Shown here: one piece after another, positions 34,017 through 46,236 of the stretch
Layout: the number at the start of each line of letters is the position of its first letter
Numbering within the stretch: the stretch's first letter is position 1
Assembly (NCBI RefSeq): GCF_024868665.1
Contig: NC_079901.1
Coordinates: 5,639,272-5,703,271 of the forward strand
DNA: 64,000 nt
Direction of reading: 5' to 3'
Source: Triplophysa rosa
Taxonomy: Eukaryota > Chordata > Actinopteri > Cypriniformes > Nemacheilidae
Translations under genes and position numbers: made by a program
The notes under the pieces: generated by a model
The model's database searches: none
The model's input: the letters and a program-made list of their open reading frames with translations, nothing else
What the model was told of the DNA's origin: nothing

Positions 34017-35501
34017 GATAATGATCAGAGTGAAAGTGCTGTATGGTAGATTTGTGTTGTGGGCAGCTGCTGACAGAGTCGAGGGGGTGTGTTGTTCTGG
34101 TCTCCAGATGCACAGCTCTGCACTTGCCCGGGTCTCTGCCCCCCTCACATTATTTAACAGCTCTCCCGCTGAGACACAGTGAGGTAAAAAAAACGATCTG
34201 AGTCGAGACCTGCTGCGCTGGCGTGACACATGAGCACGTGTGAACATAAGCATGTAGCATGAAAGACTCGCTCCACTCACAGCCGCTGTATCAGGTGAAA
34301 GATGAAAGTAATATCAGATTTGAGGTACAGTGCTAATACATTTAATTATTATTGAGTCCTTATACTGTAAAAAATGTAGGGATGCTCCAATATCATTTTT
34401 TAAAGACAGAGTATGAGTACCGATATTTTTTTATGGTACCACCGATTTTTATGGTATCGCCGATACCCATGCCTGTACCTTTTGGTTTGGGGGGGGGTGA
34501 GGTGGCAATTTTCCAAGCACAACACACTGAAACTAATAAAAATAAAATAGTTTCTTTATTAGGAACAACTCAAACACATTGTGAACAAATACATCATTTT
34601 GTGTGCTTGTCACAAACTTTCAAAGCACAAATTTCAGTCAGGTATGTCACGTGAGCAGTGTTGGGTGTAACTAGTTACTAAGTAATTAGTTACTGTAATT
34701 TAATTACTTCCCCTTGAAAAAGTAAAGTAATGGATTACTCTTGTTTTTTCTGTAATTTAATTACAGTTACTTCTGATGTAATTAAACTAAATACTTTGTG
34801 TAATATGTGTGTGTGCAATAGTGTCACGGCTGGCGTGCAAGAACCCAAGCGCAGGTAGGCAGTGACGGGGTTAACAAAACAAGACTTTAATAATAAATCC
34901 AAAACACAAACCAAAAACCCACGATGGGGTGCAAAACAGAACAATAACTAGGACACGGAAACAGAACAAGAAATCAAAACAAAACACTTCCCATAAGAGG
35001 GCAAAAACTGAACTAAATCAAAAACGAGACACTACGTATAAACACTTACGGGGAACACAGGCAACATGGCAAACATAGTCAAAGGCACACGACTGGGAAA
35101 GCGAACAGAACACCAGCATACACACGTAATCCACGAACACAAGACAAAGAAACAAGAGGGTATTTAAAGGGAAGACAAACGAGGGATAATGACACAGGGC
35201 AGGTGTGGGTAATCAAACACTCAGGGAAAGATAACAAGGAAACGAGAGGAGCGGGGCCAATGACGAGACACTGGAGAGAACGTATATTATTGTCAAACGG
35301 ACAATAATATGTTTCTCTCCACACATAACCAAAGGCTTTGTCATGGCTCTGCTACAGGACCAAGAAAGACATGACTAAATGAAGCAGGGCCATGACAGAA
35401 GCCCCCCCTTTAATGAGCACCTCCAGGTGCTCACCAAGGGGTAGACGGACGAGACAAGACCGACTGGGTGACAGACAGGACAAGAAAATATAGAAAATAA
35501 A

Positions 35502-36677
35502 TCAGGGCAGACAAGACAAATAACAACAGGATAGGTGGGGACAATAAAAATAACAAACATGGGAGGGAGAGAGGGTGTTGGGGTCATACTGAGGGCCCAT
35601 AGGGGGCAGTCCATGGGTGTGGGGAGAAGTCCCAGTCCCCGGCTGCGCTCGAGGGCGCGGCGTCCTGGGGGACTTAGGGGGAGTCCTGGGGGGGACAGTC
35701 TTTGGCCCTGGGAGTTTCCCAGGGGCCGGCTTGGCTGCCGGACTGGGGACCGGCTGGAAGACCGGCTGGACAGGGCTTGACGCCGGCTGGAAGGCCGACT
35801 GGACAGGACATGACGCCGGCTGGAAAACCGGCTGGACAGGGCATGACGCCGGCTGGATCACCGCCTGGACAGGGCATGACGCCGGCTGGATCACCGGCTG
35901 GGACGTCGGCTGGATCACCGGCTGCACCGGACTGGACACTGGACAGGACATCGGCAGCACCACCGGACTGGACGCCGGCTGCACCGGACTGGACGCCGGC
36001 TGGACCACCGGACTGGACGCCGGCTGCACCGGACTGGACGCCGGCTGCACCGGACTGGACGCCGGCTGCACCGGACTGGACGCCATCTGCACCATACTGG
36101 ACGCCGGCTGCACCGGACTGGACACCGGCTGCACAGGACTGGACGCCGGCTGCACCGGACTAGATGCCAGCTTGATCACCGGCTGGGACGCCGGCTGCAC
36201 CGGCTGGGTTGGAGTCCGCGCCCCCCTCCGCTGCCTCTTCTTCTTCAACCGAACCACAGGGCCTGTGGTCGGCTGTGAGGCAGCAGTGGAGGGCGTGGCT
36301 AGCTCCACACCGGAGGAGTCTGTAGACACCTCCCCGGACGCCCTCCTTCCTCGCTTGCCACGGAGGGTCGTGGACGGTGGAGATGGATCGGCGGAGCTGG
36401 AGGTGGGCGGAGCTGAGTCCCCCAAGGTCACGGTGGCCAGGACGAGGTCTTCCGGGACAGTAGCCAGCGGAGAGGATACCCAGGATGGCGTAGTGGGCCA
36501 TGGTTCGTCCCGGTTGACCACGTACCTGAGCATGTCACCAAAGTACAGGGGACTCAGCATCCTCATCTCGCTGGGCTTGAGGGGTTCGGTGAGACAGCTG
36601 TTAAAAATTACGGTAAGATCCTTCTCACCGAACCCGTCTCTGCCGCCGCATCCAGGAAGGTACGGGCAAACTCCCAT
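35502..36677 (-). pseudogene. gag-like reading frame of LTR element, 5' truncated and frameshifted
   Basis: The 391-codon frame carries VIFNSCLTEPLKPSEM and LYFGDMLRYVVNRDEP. These match the element at 49.7-50.4 kb (VIFDGCLTRHLTPSEK, DDMVRFMINRD). Just upstream, the related EFAR.F segment is present (about 36620-36670) but in another frame, so one base is missing near 36630. A basic patch (RLKKKRQRRG) and then a long Pro/Gln/Ser/Val repeat (SPVQPAS units) follow. The motif order suggests a gag-derived protein of a non-autonomous element, not a host gene. Confidence 0.75.
35760..36190 (-). repeat. 21-bp coding-type tandem array
   Basis: Units related to CTGGACGCCGGCTGCACCGGA, translated on the minus strand as Ser-Pro-Val-Gln-Pro-Ala-Ser. 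It is the counterpart of the 33-bp array at 20640-21075. Confidence 0.9.
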
Positions 36678-36983
36678 ACCCCCCGAGGATATAGCAAGTA
36701 ATTAGTAATAAGTAATTAAATACTTTTTGGAGAGAGTAATTTGTACAGTAATCTAATTACACTATTGAATATGTAATTAGTAACTAGTAATTAATTACTT
36801 TTTCAGAGTAACTTACCCAACACTGCACGTGAGGTATCGGTCTTTGGTTTCGGTGTATCTTTATGAGTACGAGTAAAACTACATGAGCATGGTTTGGATA
36901 TCGGTGCCTCCCTAAAAAATGGTTTCACTGTTTAATCGTTTCAATGTCATTTTTTATGTTTCTGTATTTGTTCATCAAATTTA

Positions 36984-37267
36984 AAGGGATAGTTCACCCA
37001 AAAATGACAATTCTGTCATCATTTCCTCTCCCTCTTGTCAATTCAAACCTGCATGACTTTCTTTCTTCCGCAGAACACAAAAGTAGATATTTTGACGAAT
37101 ATTGGTAACTAAATCACAGCGGTTCCAATTGACTTGCATTGGTTTTGTGTGCATACAGTAGAAGTAAATGGGTACCGCTGTTGTTCGGTTACCAACAATT
37201 TTTGAAATATCTTTTGTGTTCTGCAGAAGAAAGTAAGTCATACAGGACTGAAATGACAAGAAGGTGA
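36984..37267 (+). repeat. GGGATAGTTCACCC palindromic repeat, 3' end missing
   Basis: Head TTAAAGGGATAGTTCACCC at 36980-37000 and a mirrored centre. The right inverted end is lacking because the next copy begins immediately. Confidence 0.8.
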
Positions 37268-37603
37268 TAGGGATAGTTCACCCAAAAATACAAATTCTGT
37301 CATCATTTACTCACCCTCAGGTTGTTTCAAACCTATATACATTTCTTTGTTCTGTTGAACACAAAGTGAGATATTTTGAAGAATTTAGGAACACAAACAG
37401 TTCCAGGGCACCTTTGACTACCATTTAATTTTTACTACTATGGCAGTCAATGATGTCACAGAACTGATAATTGCTAACATTCTTCCAAATATCTTTCTCT
37501 GTGTTCATCAGAACAAAGTAATTTATACAGGTATGAAATGACATGAGGGTGAGTAAATGATTTTTGACAAAAAAAATATTTTGGGGTGAACCATCACTTT
37601 AAA
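37268..37603 (+). repeat. GGGATAGTTCACCC palindromic repeat
   Basis: From GGGATAGTTCACCCAAAAAT to TTTTGGGGTGAACCATCACTTTAAA. It abuts the preceding copy head to tail. Confidence 0.85.
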
Positions 37604-38474
37604 TACTAAAGTATTACACCCTATGAGTGGCTTCTGTTATATCTCCTTCATGAAAGAATTTAATAAAAAATTGTGACTGAACTAAGCATTTTGTAAATGC
37701 CTTTATGGTGTTTAAACCGTGTGTCCGTGAATCTCATTGTAGTTTCAAGCACTCAAACATTTTATTGAAGTGCAGTCAGACTTGTTTCGGTCATGAACGA
37801 ATCTGTCAAGTGAACCATTTACTTGACTTCTATTACACAAAAGACACCCCCTGCAATCAATAGATTTGAATCACTGTGATGAATCATAACCACAACTGCT
37901 CCTTTAAACTTACTGTAATATTCATAGTTTTTGTATTTAGTTATTAAAAATGCCTCTGCTGAAGTTTTCTTTACTTTCAAAGGAAAATATGAGCTAAAAC
38001 GTTAGATATGTGGTGTTTAAGAGACATCTGGAGTGTCTTGGGTCCTTCGGGTCACATATACAAACCCAAACACATACTGTAAACGTCTAAAAGCAGCTTG
38101 ACTCCTCCTGACGCTCATACACACATGGACAGTGAGGTCCAAAGAGAAGAGATGATGGATGATGTTTATAGAGCAGCTGATGTTGCTTGATTTGTATAAT
38201 CAATAGACAGAACACACATACACTTATGAGAAATACATCACTGATATGATACGGGTGGGCATGAGTGTACCCGAGTATGTGGACCTGAAGCTGTTATCAT
38301 TCTTATTAACACAATAATTTGTGCGCTGATTCTTCAGATATTAGTTAAAACATAGAGGTACTATCTCTAAAATGTAAAATGAGTCCAAATGTAGATATAC
38401 AGTATAATTGGGTATATACTGTAGCAATAATTACAAAATAAACCAAAATGTTGTCTGATTAATGAGTGGATTAA

Positions 38475-38700
38475 GGGGCGGTTTGCCGGAAAGGGATTAT
38501 TTTAAACCAGGACTAGGCCTTAGTTAAATTAGAATATTTAAGTCGTTTTAAAAAAAACATTACTGGTGTGCATCTCGAGGCAAAACAACCGCACTGATAT
38601 ATTTTAAGATATGTCCGTGTAAGTTGTTTTCGATCAAGACACCTCTAACATTTAAATTAGTCTGGGTCTAGTCTTAAACCCTGTCCAGGAAACTGCCCCA
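38475..38700. mobile_element. GGGGCGGTTT MITE, copy 1
   Basis: Starts GGGGCGGTTTGCCGG and ends CCAGGAAACTGCCCC. It matches 41056-41295 throughout, including the ATATTTTAAGATATGTC phrase. TAA-like bases flank both ends. Confidence 0.75.
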
Positions 38701-38897
38701 TAACGTCACAAGAGCCTGGTAGCTTTCTAACTGTTTTGTCAGGAATTATTTCCTTTAAACACGTTTTAATATAATATTTTTTTGCTATATGACCAAACAC
38801 TCCAGAGTATTTCTTTTAGGACGTTCTTGTTTGGCTAATAAATTGTTTATGACATTCTCAAGCAACTCAAGCTTCTGTGTTTGTGTATTTGATCCAG

Positions 38898-39037
38898 ACA
38901 CACAGCGTGGTTGTGTAGCTAAGCTGTCGTTCTCGTGTCCGCTGAAAGGACATTACTGCCTGTACGGAAAGTCCTGTTTCTCGCTGACCAGCCGCCAGCC
39001 GCACCTCTGGATCCAAATCATGCTGCTCGCTCTGCAG
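38898..39037 (+). CDS. veph1: veph1 coding exon (visible exon 6)
   Basis: Acceptor GATCCAG ends at 38897, donor GTAACA starts at 39038. Phase 1 to 0. With the G carried from the previous exon it reads [32 protein letters not shown] and [13 protein letters not shown]. The 'GHYCLY.KS.F' and 'WIQIM' motifs are family signatures of the conserved block before the PH domain. A second AG 8 nt downstream (38904-38905) would break the frame. Confidence 0.94.
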
Positions 39038-39435
39038 GTAACAGACTGAAAAGTCCAAGCGATGAGGATTTTAGCCACTGTACATTTTTTCTGAAGCGTG
39101 ATAGTAGCTCACAGGACGTTCAGACAGTGATTTTATTGCTGGAGACTTGCATGTTTGTATTAGTGGTCATGGTATGTGTTGAAAGCATTGGTGGGCCATA
39201 GCCAGACTATGAACACCCAGAAATGAACATTTAGCAGAGGACAGTATGACGTCACATATCGGCAAACCCTTCTTTAATGAATTCCAATCCGTTGGTCTTG
39301 TTGTAAACTGCTGTCAGTGTGAACACCTTCAGATGTTTTCAAAATAGTGTAACTCATTCGGTAAAAAGTAATATTACAGTACTACACAGTAGTGTGACAA
39401 TGTGCTGCTTTTATGTCTTATTATACTGTATAATG

Positions 39436-40001
39436 CAGGGGTTCCCAAACTTTCAGCCAGCGACCCCCAAAATAACAGTGCCAGGGACTCGAGACCCCCA
39501 CTATTTTACTTGTTGTTATACATAAACAATGAACTATTTCTACAGATGGTCATGCAAACGCCGGCCTTTTTTCGAAGCCTACCGGAGGACGATAGCCCTT
39601 CTGACTGTAGCGCTTCCTCCGCTGGCCTCTCTGCGCTGTCTTTGATCAATATTAACCAAAGTTTCACTTCGACAAATAAAAATATCCTAAACTTAAAGCC
39701 TGAAAAATAATCTGCGTGCACATATGGGAATGTTTAACGCGGTGCTGTAAATTGACTTGCTGCACCTAACCTAATGCGGTTGCTAATGTAATCACCTCAG
39801 GGGTCACGATCGAGGGGGAGGAAATTCCAAAGGCTGATGGCTTTTTATTTGCATGATTTTATTTTTAACTTAACTAATATTTTTATGTTTTGTTACACTT
39901 ATTGATTAAATATGCTATTTCTGAAAATCATCTTGCGACCCCACCCTCGTGGCCTTGCGACCCCCCCCCAGGGGTCCCGACCCCTACTTTGGGAACCCCT
40001 G
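39436..40001. mobile_element. hAT-type MITE (CAGGGGTTCCCAAAC ends)
   Basis: CAGGGGTTCCCAAACTTTC at the left and CTACTTTGGGAACCCCTG at the right are near-perfect inverted ends. The flanking 8-mers (GTATAATG, ACATAGTG) match at five of eight positions, as expected of an old duplication. Confidence 0.85.
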
Positions 40002-40912
40002 ACATAGTGCACCAGTGAGCTAAAGTTATAATAAACATTCTTCTGGAAAAACTACAGTTCACTTTTGTACTCTGGTTTGTTTGGATGAATGTTCAAAAAG
40101 TGCTGATTCATTTGAGACATGACTCAACAGGTTTCCAAGAACACCATGTGTAGTATTTTTGGAGCAAAATTAGTATTCGGGTAAATTATTGCTGTTGCAG
40201 TTTTACAAACTGATGGCCTCACATGTTAGCGTTTACACTGTCAGACAACACTGTTGAGGAATGTTGAGGATAAACGCAAGGGTTTGAGAATGTGACACTA
40301 CACTAGTGGCCAAAAGTGATGTCCAACTTTGATATTCAACTTTTTATTGAAATGTATTGCAAACTTTGTATTCATGTTGCATAGTTGGGGTATAAAGTTA
40401 TGGCTCACACTTGAGAAGAATTAAAAGAGGCTTGGCAGAAAATAACATACAACATATGTGCAGAGTTTATAAACACATTTGTAGTCAATATATGCATCAG
40501 TCTAAGCATTTTTGTGTATTCTAATAAAACCTCTTATTTCCTAGAATGCTGTAAGTTGTTCATTTTTAGCCTTTACTGTACATCATGCGCTCAATCAAAT
40601 GTCCCATCAGAGCAAATTCTACATGCAGTGTGTACACGCACTGTGAAGTTTAATGGTTGTAGTTGTAGTAGTGTTGTAAATCTGTTCCAATGTGTATTTG
40701 TTGGAGGGTCTGTTTACAGAAATGCCATATAATGCAATATAAATTTGTTTAAACTATTACCTTTGAATGAGCTATTTCTATCTACTTACACCGCGGGTTC
40801 CCTTACATGGAATTCAACAGACAAACTGCTCTACAGAGCGCATTTTGTAAATACGTTATCTCCCTCAGCAAAGAAGCGAAAAGGTGATGACATCTTATGA
40901 TGGGTTCACACC

Positions 40913-41645
40913 CAGTGTTGGGTGTAACTAGTTACTAAGTAATTAGTTACTGTAATTTAATTACTTTCCCCTTGAAAAAGTAACGTAAGGGATTACTCTC
41001 ATTTTTTCTGTAATTTAATTACAGTTACTTCTGATGTAATTAAACTAAATACTTAGGGGCGGTTTCCCAGACAAGGATTATCTTAAACCAGGACTAGGCC
41101 TTAGTTAAATTAGGATATTTAAGTTGTTTTAAAAAACATAATTTACAAAAAAAACATTACTATGTGCCTCTTGAGACAAAACAATCGCAGTGATATATTT
41201 TAAGATATGTCAGTGCAAGTTGTTTTCGATCAAGGCATCTCTAATATTTAAGTTAGTATGAGACTAGGCTTAAGACCTGTCCGAGAAACCACCCCTTAGT
41301 GTAATATATGTGTGTGCAATAGTGGAATTGACATCAAAATTCAGAGTCTAACTTTAAAATACGTGCTTTAATGTATAATTCTCACATTTGTAACACTGGT
41401 GAGTTAATAAGAGTACTTTATGTAGTTTAATATTATTTATTTGAATGAATTAAATAAGCTGTTTCATGTCTATCCTTCAATCACTTAACTAATCAAGCTT
41501 GATGTAGGATATAGAAAGTAATTAGTAATAAGTAACTAAATACTTTTTGGAGAGAGTAATTTGTACAGTAATGTAATTACACTATTGAATATGTAATTAG
41601 TAACTAGTAATTAATTACTTTTTCAGAGTAACTTACCCAATACTG
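40913..41645. mobile_element. hAT-type MITE (CAGTGTTGGG ends), second copy
   Basis: Perfect 8-bp duplication TTCACACC at 40905-40912 and 41646-41653. Ends are CAGTGTTGGGTGTAACTAG and GAGTAACTTACCCAATACTG. Same family as 34656-36825; this copy keeps the ~200 bp missing there (about 41313-41513). Confidence 0.93.
41056..41295. mobile_element. GGGGCGGTTT MITE, copy 2 (innermost)
   Basis: Inverted ends GGGGCGGTTTCCCAGACA and TGTCCGAGAAACCACCCC with TTA duplicated at 41053-41055 and 41296-41298. The 3-bp TTA duplication suggests a PIF/Harbinger-type element. The empty site can be read from the related copy near 34790-34800. Confidence 0.8.
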
Positions 41646-42095
41646 TTCACACCAAACGCGAACAATCGCATTTCACGCTCTTTATTACTCGCAGGAAAAG
41701 TTCTTTATTTTCGCGCGAGTGACGCGAAATTACAAATATTTTCAACCTTCGCGGATGACGAGTTTGACGCTCGTTCGCGTCATTCGCACCGTCTGCCGCA
41801 AGTTCGCGTCTGTATGCGTCTTTGCATTGACTTTGTATGTAATTTACACGCGCAAAACGCTTAATTCGCGTTTGGTGTGAACCCAGTGTTAGTCAGCCAC
41901 CGTAGTGCTTCGAAAGGGAAGTGGGAGGTGTGGAGTGAGCCGTTGGTTGCAATTCGCAACCTCACCTCTAGATGCCACTAAATCTACACTGGACCTTTAA
42001 ACTATTTCTAAGTTGTATTATGAATTAATAACGAAGAAAATGGCTGTATTTATAAAAATGTTTTCTCAAATATCTTTCTACGTGTGTGTGTGCAG

Positions 42096-42230
42096 AGTAA
42101 CATGAGTGAAGTGCTGTGCTCTCAGGACGAGTGTGTACAGCAGCTCAAGAGATTGTGGGAGAAAACACAGCTGACAGGAGCACACAGTTTTGAGCTGGCC
42201 ATCACCCAGACCGCCATTCCTCACAAGAAG
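42096..42230 (+). CDS. veph1: veph1 coding exon (visible exon 7)
   Basis: Acceptor GTGTGCAG ends at 42095; donor GTACTC starts at 42231 and runs into a CT repeat. 45 codons, phase 0 to 0: [34 protein letters not shown] and [11 protein letters not shown]. The LWEKTQ..GAHSFE block is conserved in VEPH1 and lies a little before the PH domain. Confidence 0.94.
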
Positions 42231-44844
42231 GTACTCTCTCTCTCTCTCTAAACTGACTCAGCACCTTCCCACATGTGAGGAATAACACTGAATTTAGCAC
42301 CTCTGACATTGTTTTTGTTTCTAGCCCACCTTCTTGTTAAATTACCTTCCAGTCATGATGTTCTAGTTCTAAATGCACGCTTCAGCGCAGTTCAGTATTT
42401 TTGGAACCAACAACATCGGCCCCCATTTCAAACCAGAAATATTCTGCTAAATTTAGAACTCATACTGGCTTAGAACACCATGAATTGAAGTTGCAATTTT
42501 TTTGTGAACTGTGCCTTTCATTTTGCATCTTCTATGCATGTGATCTTTGAAACTCCCCCACAGCACATGTGTAAAACAATTTTGAAACTCTGAGTGGTGA
42601 ATAATGGCAGCTGTTCCAATACTGTCATATATGTTTAAGCCGGAGTCAGAGCGAATATGAAACAATCATTAACATATGAAGCATTTGTATGATATTAGTT
42701 ACGGGTTTCCTGTGCACGGGCCCATCTTTCAAGAACGGTTTCCTATCAAAGCCAAATGCAAAGCAGATTGTAAATATGAACAACCACATACAGCCAACAT
42801 GAAGATGCTGAACAAACATAAGTTTGAATAAAATTGGTTAGAAATGCCGTGAAAGACACAGACAATTGTTTCCCACAGACAGGAATAGTACAACTTCACC
42901 AATATCATAACTGGTGGTGTGTATCGTGAAACCAGGAGAGACCTGCAGGGTGACACGGTGCTGAACACGCTCTGACCGTAACGGCAAAGTCCAAACAGTA
43001 CAGACCGTGAAAGGTCAGATGTCATGACTGGGATGTTTACCTGAGGTCATTTCCTCATAATGTCGGCACGTAAACCCAAAAGCTCGGCCGATCTTATCAA
43101 ACATCGTATATGTCAAGTCAGGAGTAATGACAAAGTACAGCTTGTGTGTTTGATACCTTTATCCTGTATCACTCGCTTCCTCCATTTTTCTAAATCCGGG
43201 GTCATTTATCGTCCACGGAAGAACATTGTGTACACATAACACATATGGAATCTGTCTGTGTTGGGCACAAACGCACAAGTGAGGCAGTACGCTAGCAAAC
43301 TCTTCTCGTAAACATCTCCCATTGGTGCCCTAACCCCAGACGTGGCCTTTGATTTATTTATCAGCCTGCTCTTAAAAAGCCAGAGGTTCACAGTTGGCAA
43401 CACTGTAAGAAAATTCTCTTGCTCTTTTGAAATAAAAGTGTTTGACGTACTCTGTAGACAAACTAGCATACCTGAACTTTATAATATCTGCACTTTATAA
43501 TACCTGAACTTTATAATACCGTAACATGTCCAAAGCTGGAAAGATTAAAGCTGGATGCCATCTCAGAGTTTTCACAAAGCAGTGGTATACTGTGTTCTGA
43601 TGTTAGTATTTCTACAACTGTGTGTACATTTGTTAAAAGGTCTACAAAAGTTAAGAAGCTCTTAAGCATCACAAGCTTGTCTGATGTAACAGTTAAAAGT
43701 TCATCTTCAGTTGATTCACCCACGTGCCATCCCAGAGGCTTTTGACTTCATTTCTTAAACAATAATGATTCTAAAAATAAATATCTGCAAAATCTTTAAA
43801 GCTGGCAAAACACATTGATCCATCATTACTGGAATCCAAATGGCTCTAGTAGGTTAACTTCAATGTCTTCTGAAACAGTGAAAACAACGTTTTGGAGAGA
43901 ACATAATTCATATTTGAGCATATTTAGAGATTGATTCGTCACATATCCATGGCAACATTATAACGTTGTGTTCTTGTGTATGTGATCAGTCGGCATTTGT
44001 GTGTTTTTTCACAAGACACACAACAACCAATGAGACTTGCCATGTTGACCTAAGAAGATAACATCATGGTATTTTAGTATCAAAGTATTTCTTTGTATTC
44101 AGCTGAAGTAATGAAGTCAAGAGGGTGAGTAAAGTATGAGAGAATTTATATATTTTAAAGAACTTTTCTTTCATCTTAAAGGTACAGTGTTCAATTATAA
44201 GGTGCAGGAAATGTTTCAAATGCTGTTGTAAAACTATACATTTGAATTTGTTTTGCACAAGAAATTCCAATACAATGAATAAAATGCAATAGAGAATGTT
44301 ATGATTTACAGTAGGATTGAAGAGTTGCAAAAGCCTCTAAGTGCCGTGAAATATTCGTTTGAAATATTTTATTACCTCATTTTAATGGAATGCAGACCCG
44401 CTTACTTACGGATTTAAGGTTAGATTAATGCCAGGAACATTCAACAGGCAATTTGGTTTAATAATTTGTAAATATAATGTTTTTAAAGGACATATTGTGT
44501 TTACTTTAATGTTATTAAGGGACATATTAATATTTCAATGATTTGCAGCATCCAGGTTACCATGTGTTATTAGTTTTGAGCAGTTTTTACCTGGGAATAT
44601 CATACCTTGGAATGTCACGATTGGCCAATCAGAATCAAGTACGTATTTGAGAACACTGTGTAATTTAAAATGAAGTTATTTCACTTTAATGGCAAAGAGG
44701 ACATATTCAATTCCATTAAAGTGAAATCGCTGAACATAAACGTAGGAGTCTGGTTAAAACGCTTATATTAGCAAAAACATGTAAACGGCACATAGTCCAT
44801 ACAAGAAAACTGGACTCATAGAGTGCCCAGAAAAAGCTATAGAT

Positions 44845-45102
44845 CAGTGAATCTCAACCTTCTTGACTTCAAGGCCAACAACTATATTTGAAGCCCCCCC
44901 CAACTCATGATTTCAAGCCCATAAGAAATGATAGAGATTGGTATTAGTAGAAGCATGTATATTATATCCAAACAATAAGACATATCTTGAATTGTAGTTA
45001 TGCACATATTTTAATGACTGTTTTGTCATACTTTAAATCATTTTGTCATCTTGAGCCCCCCTTTTAGTTTGTTAGCGCCGGTCCCCTGGTTTAGAAACAC
45101 AG
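44845..45102. mobile_element. hAT-type MITE
   Basis: Starts CAGTGAATCTCAACC and ends CTGGTTTAGAAACACAG. Flanking CTATAGAT (44837-44844) and CTCTAGAT (45103-45110) match at seven of eight positions. Confidence 0.8.
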
Positions 45103-46071
45103 CTCTAGATGATTATTAGTCTGAATGACAGGAGGATTTATGGACAGAGTGGACAGTTCCTAAAATTGAACAGACCACAAGTCAGGGATTCGAATGCATT
45201 CATTATGTGTTGTTTCTCTGTTCAGACAGAAAAATGAAGAGTCGCAGGAGGTCTTAGTGGAATTTGCACCCCACAACATCTTGAAGACATTATGAGCATT
45301 ATGAGCTAATGATAGATCACAGTGAAATAACAGTAAATAATGGAAACTGTTTGGAGAATATAGAACCCCCCTTTGACTTCGTATCACCGTCTGTCTCCTG
45401 GACTTGTGGATGAGATCCTGTTACCAGCTCTGTGTGAATGTGTTTGCTAGGCTGAGGCTCTATAAAAGGATTCTGGGAACAGTGTTGCAATAGTATCAAT
45501 TACAAACAGAAGGGCCACTATTACTTTTGTACTCTCTGTAGGGTAATGATGACATGCTAGCTTGTGCGTAGGCCCTGTGGATCAGCCCTTTTCCCCCCGT
45601 CACGCATCGCCACGTCTGGGGCTTAGCTTTTCTCCGCAGTACTGGGGCTCTTGAGAGACTCGGTTGGTGTTGATGTGTTTCTTTTGACATACAGGGATAG
45701 CACGGCCCTGTTGTTCAGCTCGGTTTCCTAACACTGGCCGGCTGCCGAAACGGATTGCCCAACGCTTTGAATCAGCAACATTAAGTGAAAATGGACTTCT
45801 CATGCATTTTAAATGCTGTTTACATGTTAAACGGAGACAGACGTGTCTGTCAATTGTCCAACACTGTCGATGAATCATTTACGTTTGTGATTCACTGGAC
45901 TGACACATCGTTTCCTGTCTTCTTGAGTCATTGGTTTACAGATTGAGCCGAAAGAGTGGGCATGAATATGTTACACACACCCACAGAAGTGCTTTAAAAT
46001 GACATCGAAAAAAGAAAAAAAAAAATTTTTTTTATGAAACCTTGCTACGCATATGGAATAACCATTTTATA

Positions 46072-46183
46072 AAAGCAATAAGCCCCAGGAAGCAGTGGGT
46101 TACAAGTGCATTTTATAACAGCTAAGGGGGTTTTAGATGTTATAAAATGCACTGTAACCCACTTTGCTTGGGTCTTATTGCTT
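46072..46183. repeat. 112-bp palindromic MITE
   Basis: Arms of about 47 bp, from AGCAATAAGCCCCAGGAAGC … GCATTTTATAACA to the inverse TGTTATAAAATGC … GGGTCTTATTGCT, around a short loop (GCTAAGGGGGTTTTAGA). Confidence 0.85.
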
Positions 46184-46236
46184 TAATAGACATACACAAA
46201 CACATACAGTTTAATCTGAAGTGTGAAGGACTGTCA

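Larger units (their letters stand above)
34822..36688 (-). mobile_element. truncated LTR retroelement (inner element of the nest)
   Basis: One LTR (34822-35397, TGTCACGGC to CCATGACA) is followed, in element orientation upstream of it, by a polypurine tract (TAAAGGGGGGGCTTC at about 35400-35415). This marks it as the 3' LTR. The interior runs to about 36688 and then meets host MITE sequence with no 5' LTR. The interior carries a gag-like segment and a ~21-bp tandem array. No pol genes. Confidence 0.85.
34656..36825. mobile_element. middle hAT-type MITE (CAGTGTTGGG ends)
   Basis: CAGTGTTGGGTGTAACTAG at the left, GAGTAACTTACCCAACACTG at the right, and a perfect 8-bp duplication CACGTGAG at 34648-34655 and 36826-36833. 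A second copy at 40913-41645 shows that about 200 bp of its middle is missing here, replaced by the LTR element. Confidence 0.9.
34377..36913. mobile_element. outer hAT-type MITE of the nest
   Basis: Ends TAGGGATGCTCCAATATC and, inverted, AGGGAGGCACCGATATCC, with an 8-bp duplication AAAAAATG at 34369-34376 and 36914-36921. It is split by the second element at 34656-36825. Confidence 0.75.
32798..38897 (+). other. veph1: veph1 intron with a triple transposon nest
   Basis: Holds a split palindromic repeat (33381-34016), the nested stack 34377-36913, two abutting palindromic repeats (36984-37603) and a GGGGCGGTTT-type MITE (38475-38700). 37610-38465 and 38705-38890 are AT-rich with nothing recognised. 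The acceptor is GATCCAG, ending at 38897. Confidence 0.85.
40902..41884. mobile_element. MITE with GGGTTCACACCAAACGCGAA ends (outer of second nest)
   Basis: The right end TTCGCGTTTGGTGTGAACCC is the inverse of the left end once the inserted hAT MITE is removed. Only 11 bp of the left arm lie before the insertion. The remaining body (41646-41884) is GC-rich with many CGCG steps. Confidence 0.85.
39038..42095 (+). other. veph1: veph1 intron with second nest
   Basis: Contains a hAT-type MITE (39436-40001) and the nested stack 40902-41884. 39040-39430 and 40010-40895 hold nothing recognised. The acceptor is TGTGTGTGTGCAG, ending at 42095. Confidence 0.85.

Noticed and set aside
35617..36705. 362-codon plus-strand frame rich in Leu-Asp-Ala-Gly-Cys-Thr
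   Set aside because: Antisense of the 21-bp array and gag-like frame of the minus-oriented LTR element.
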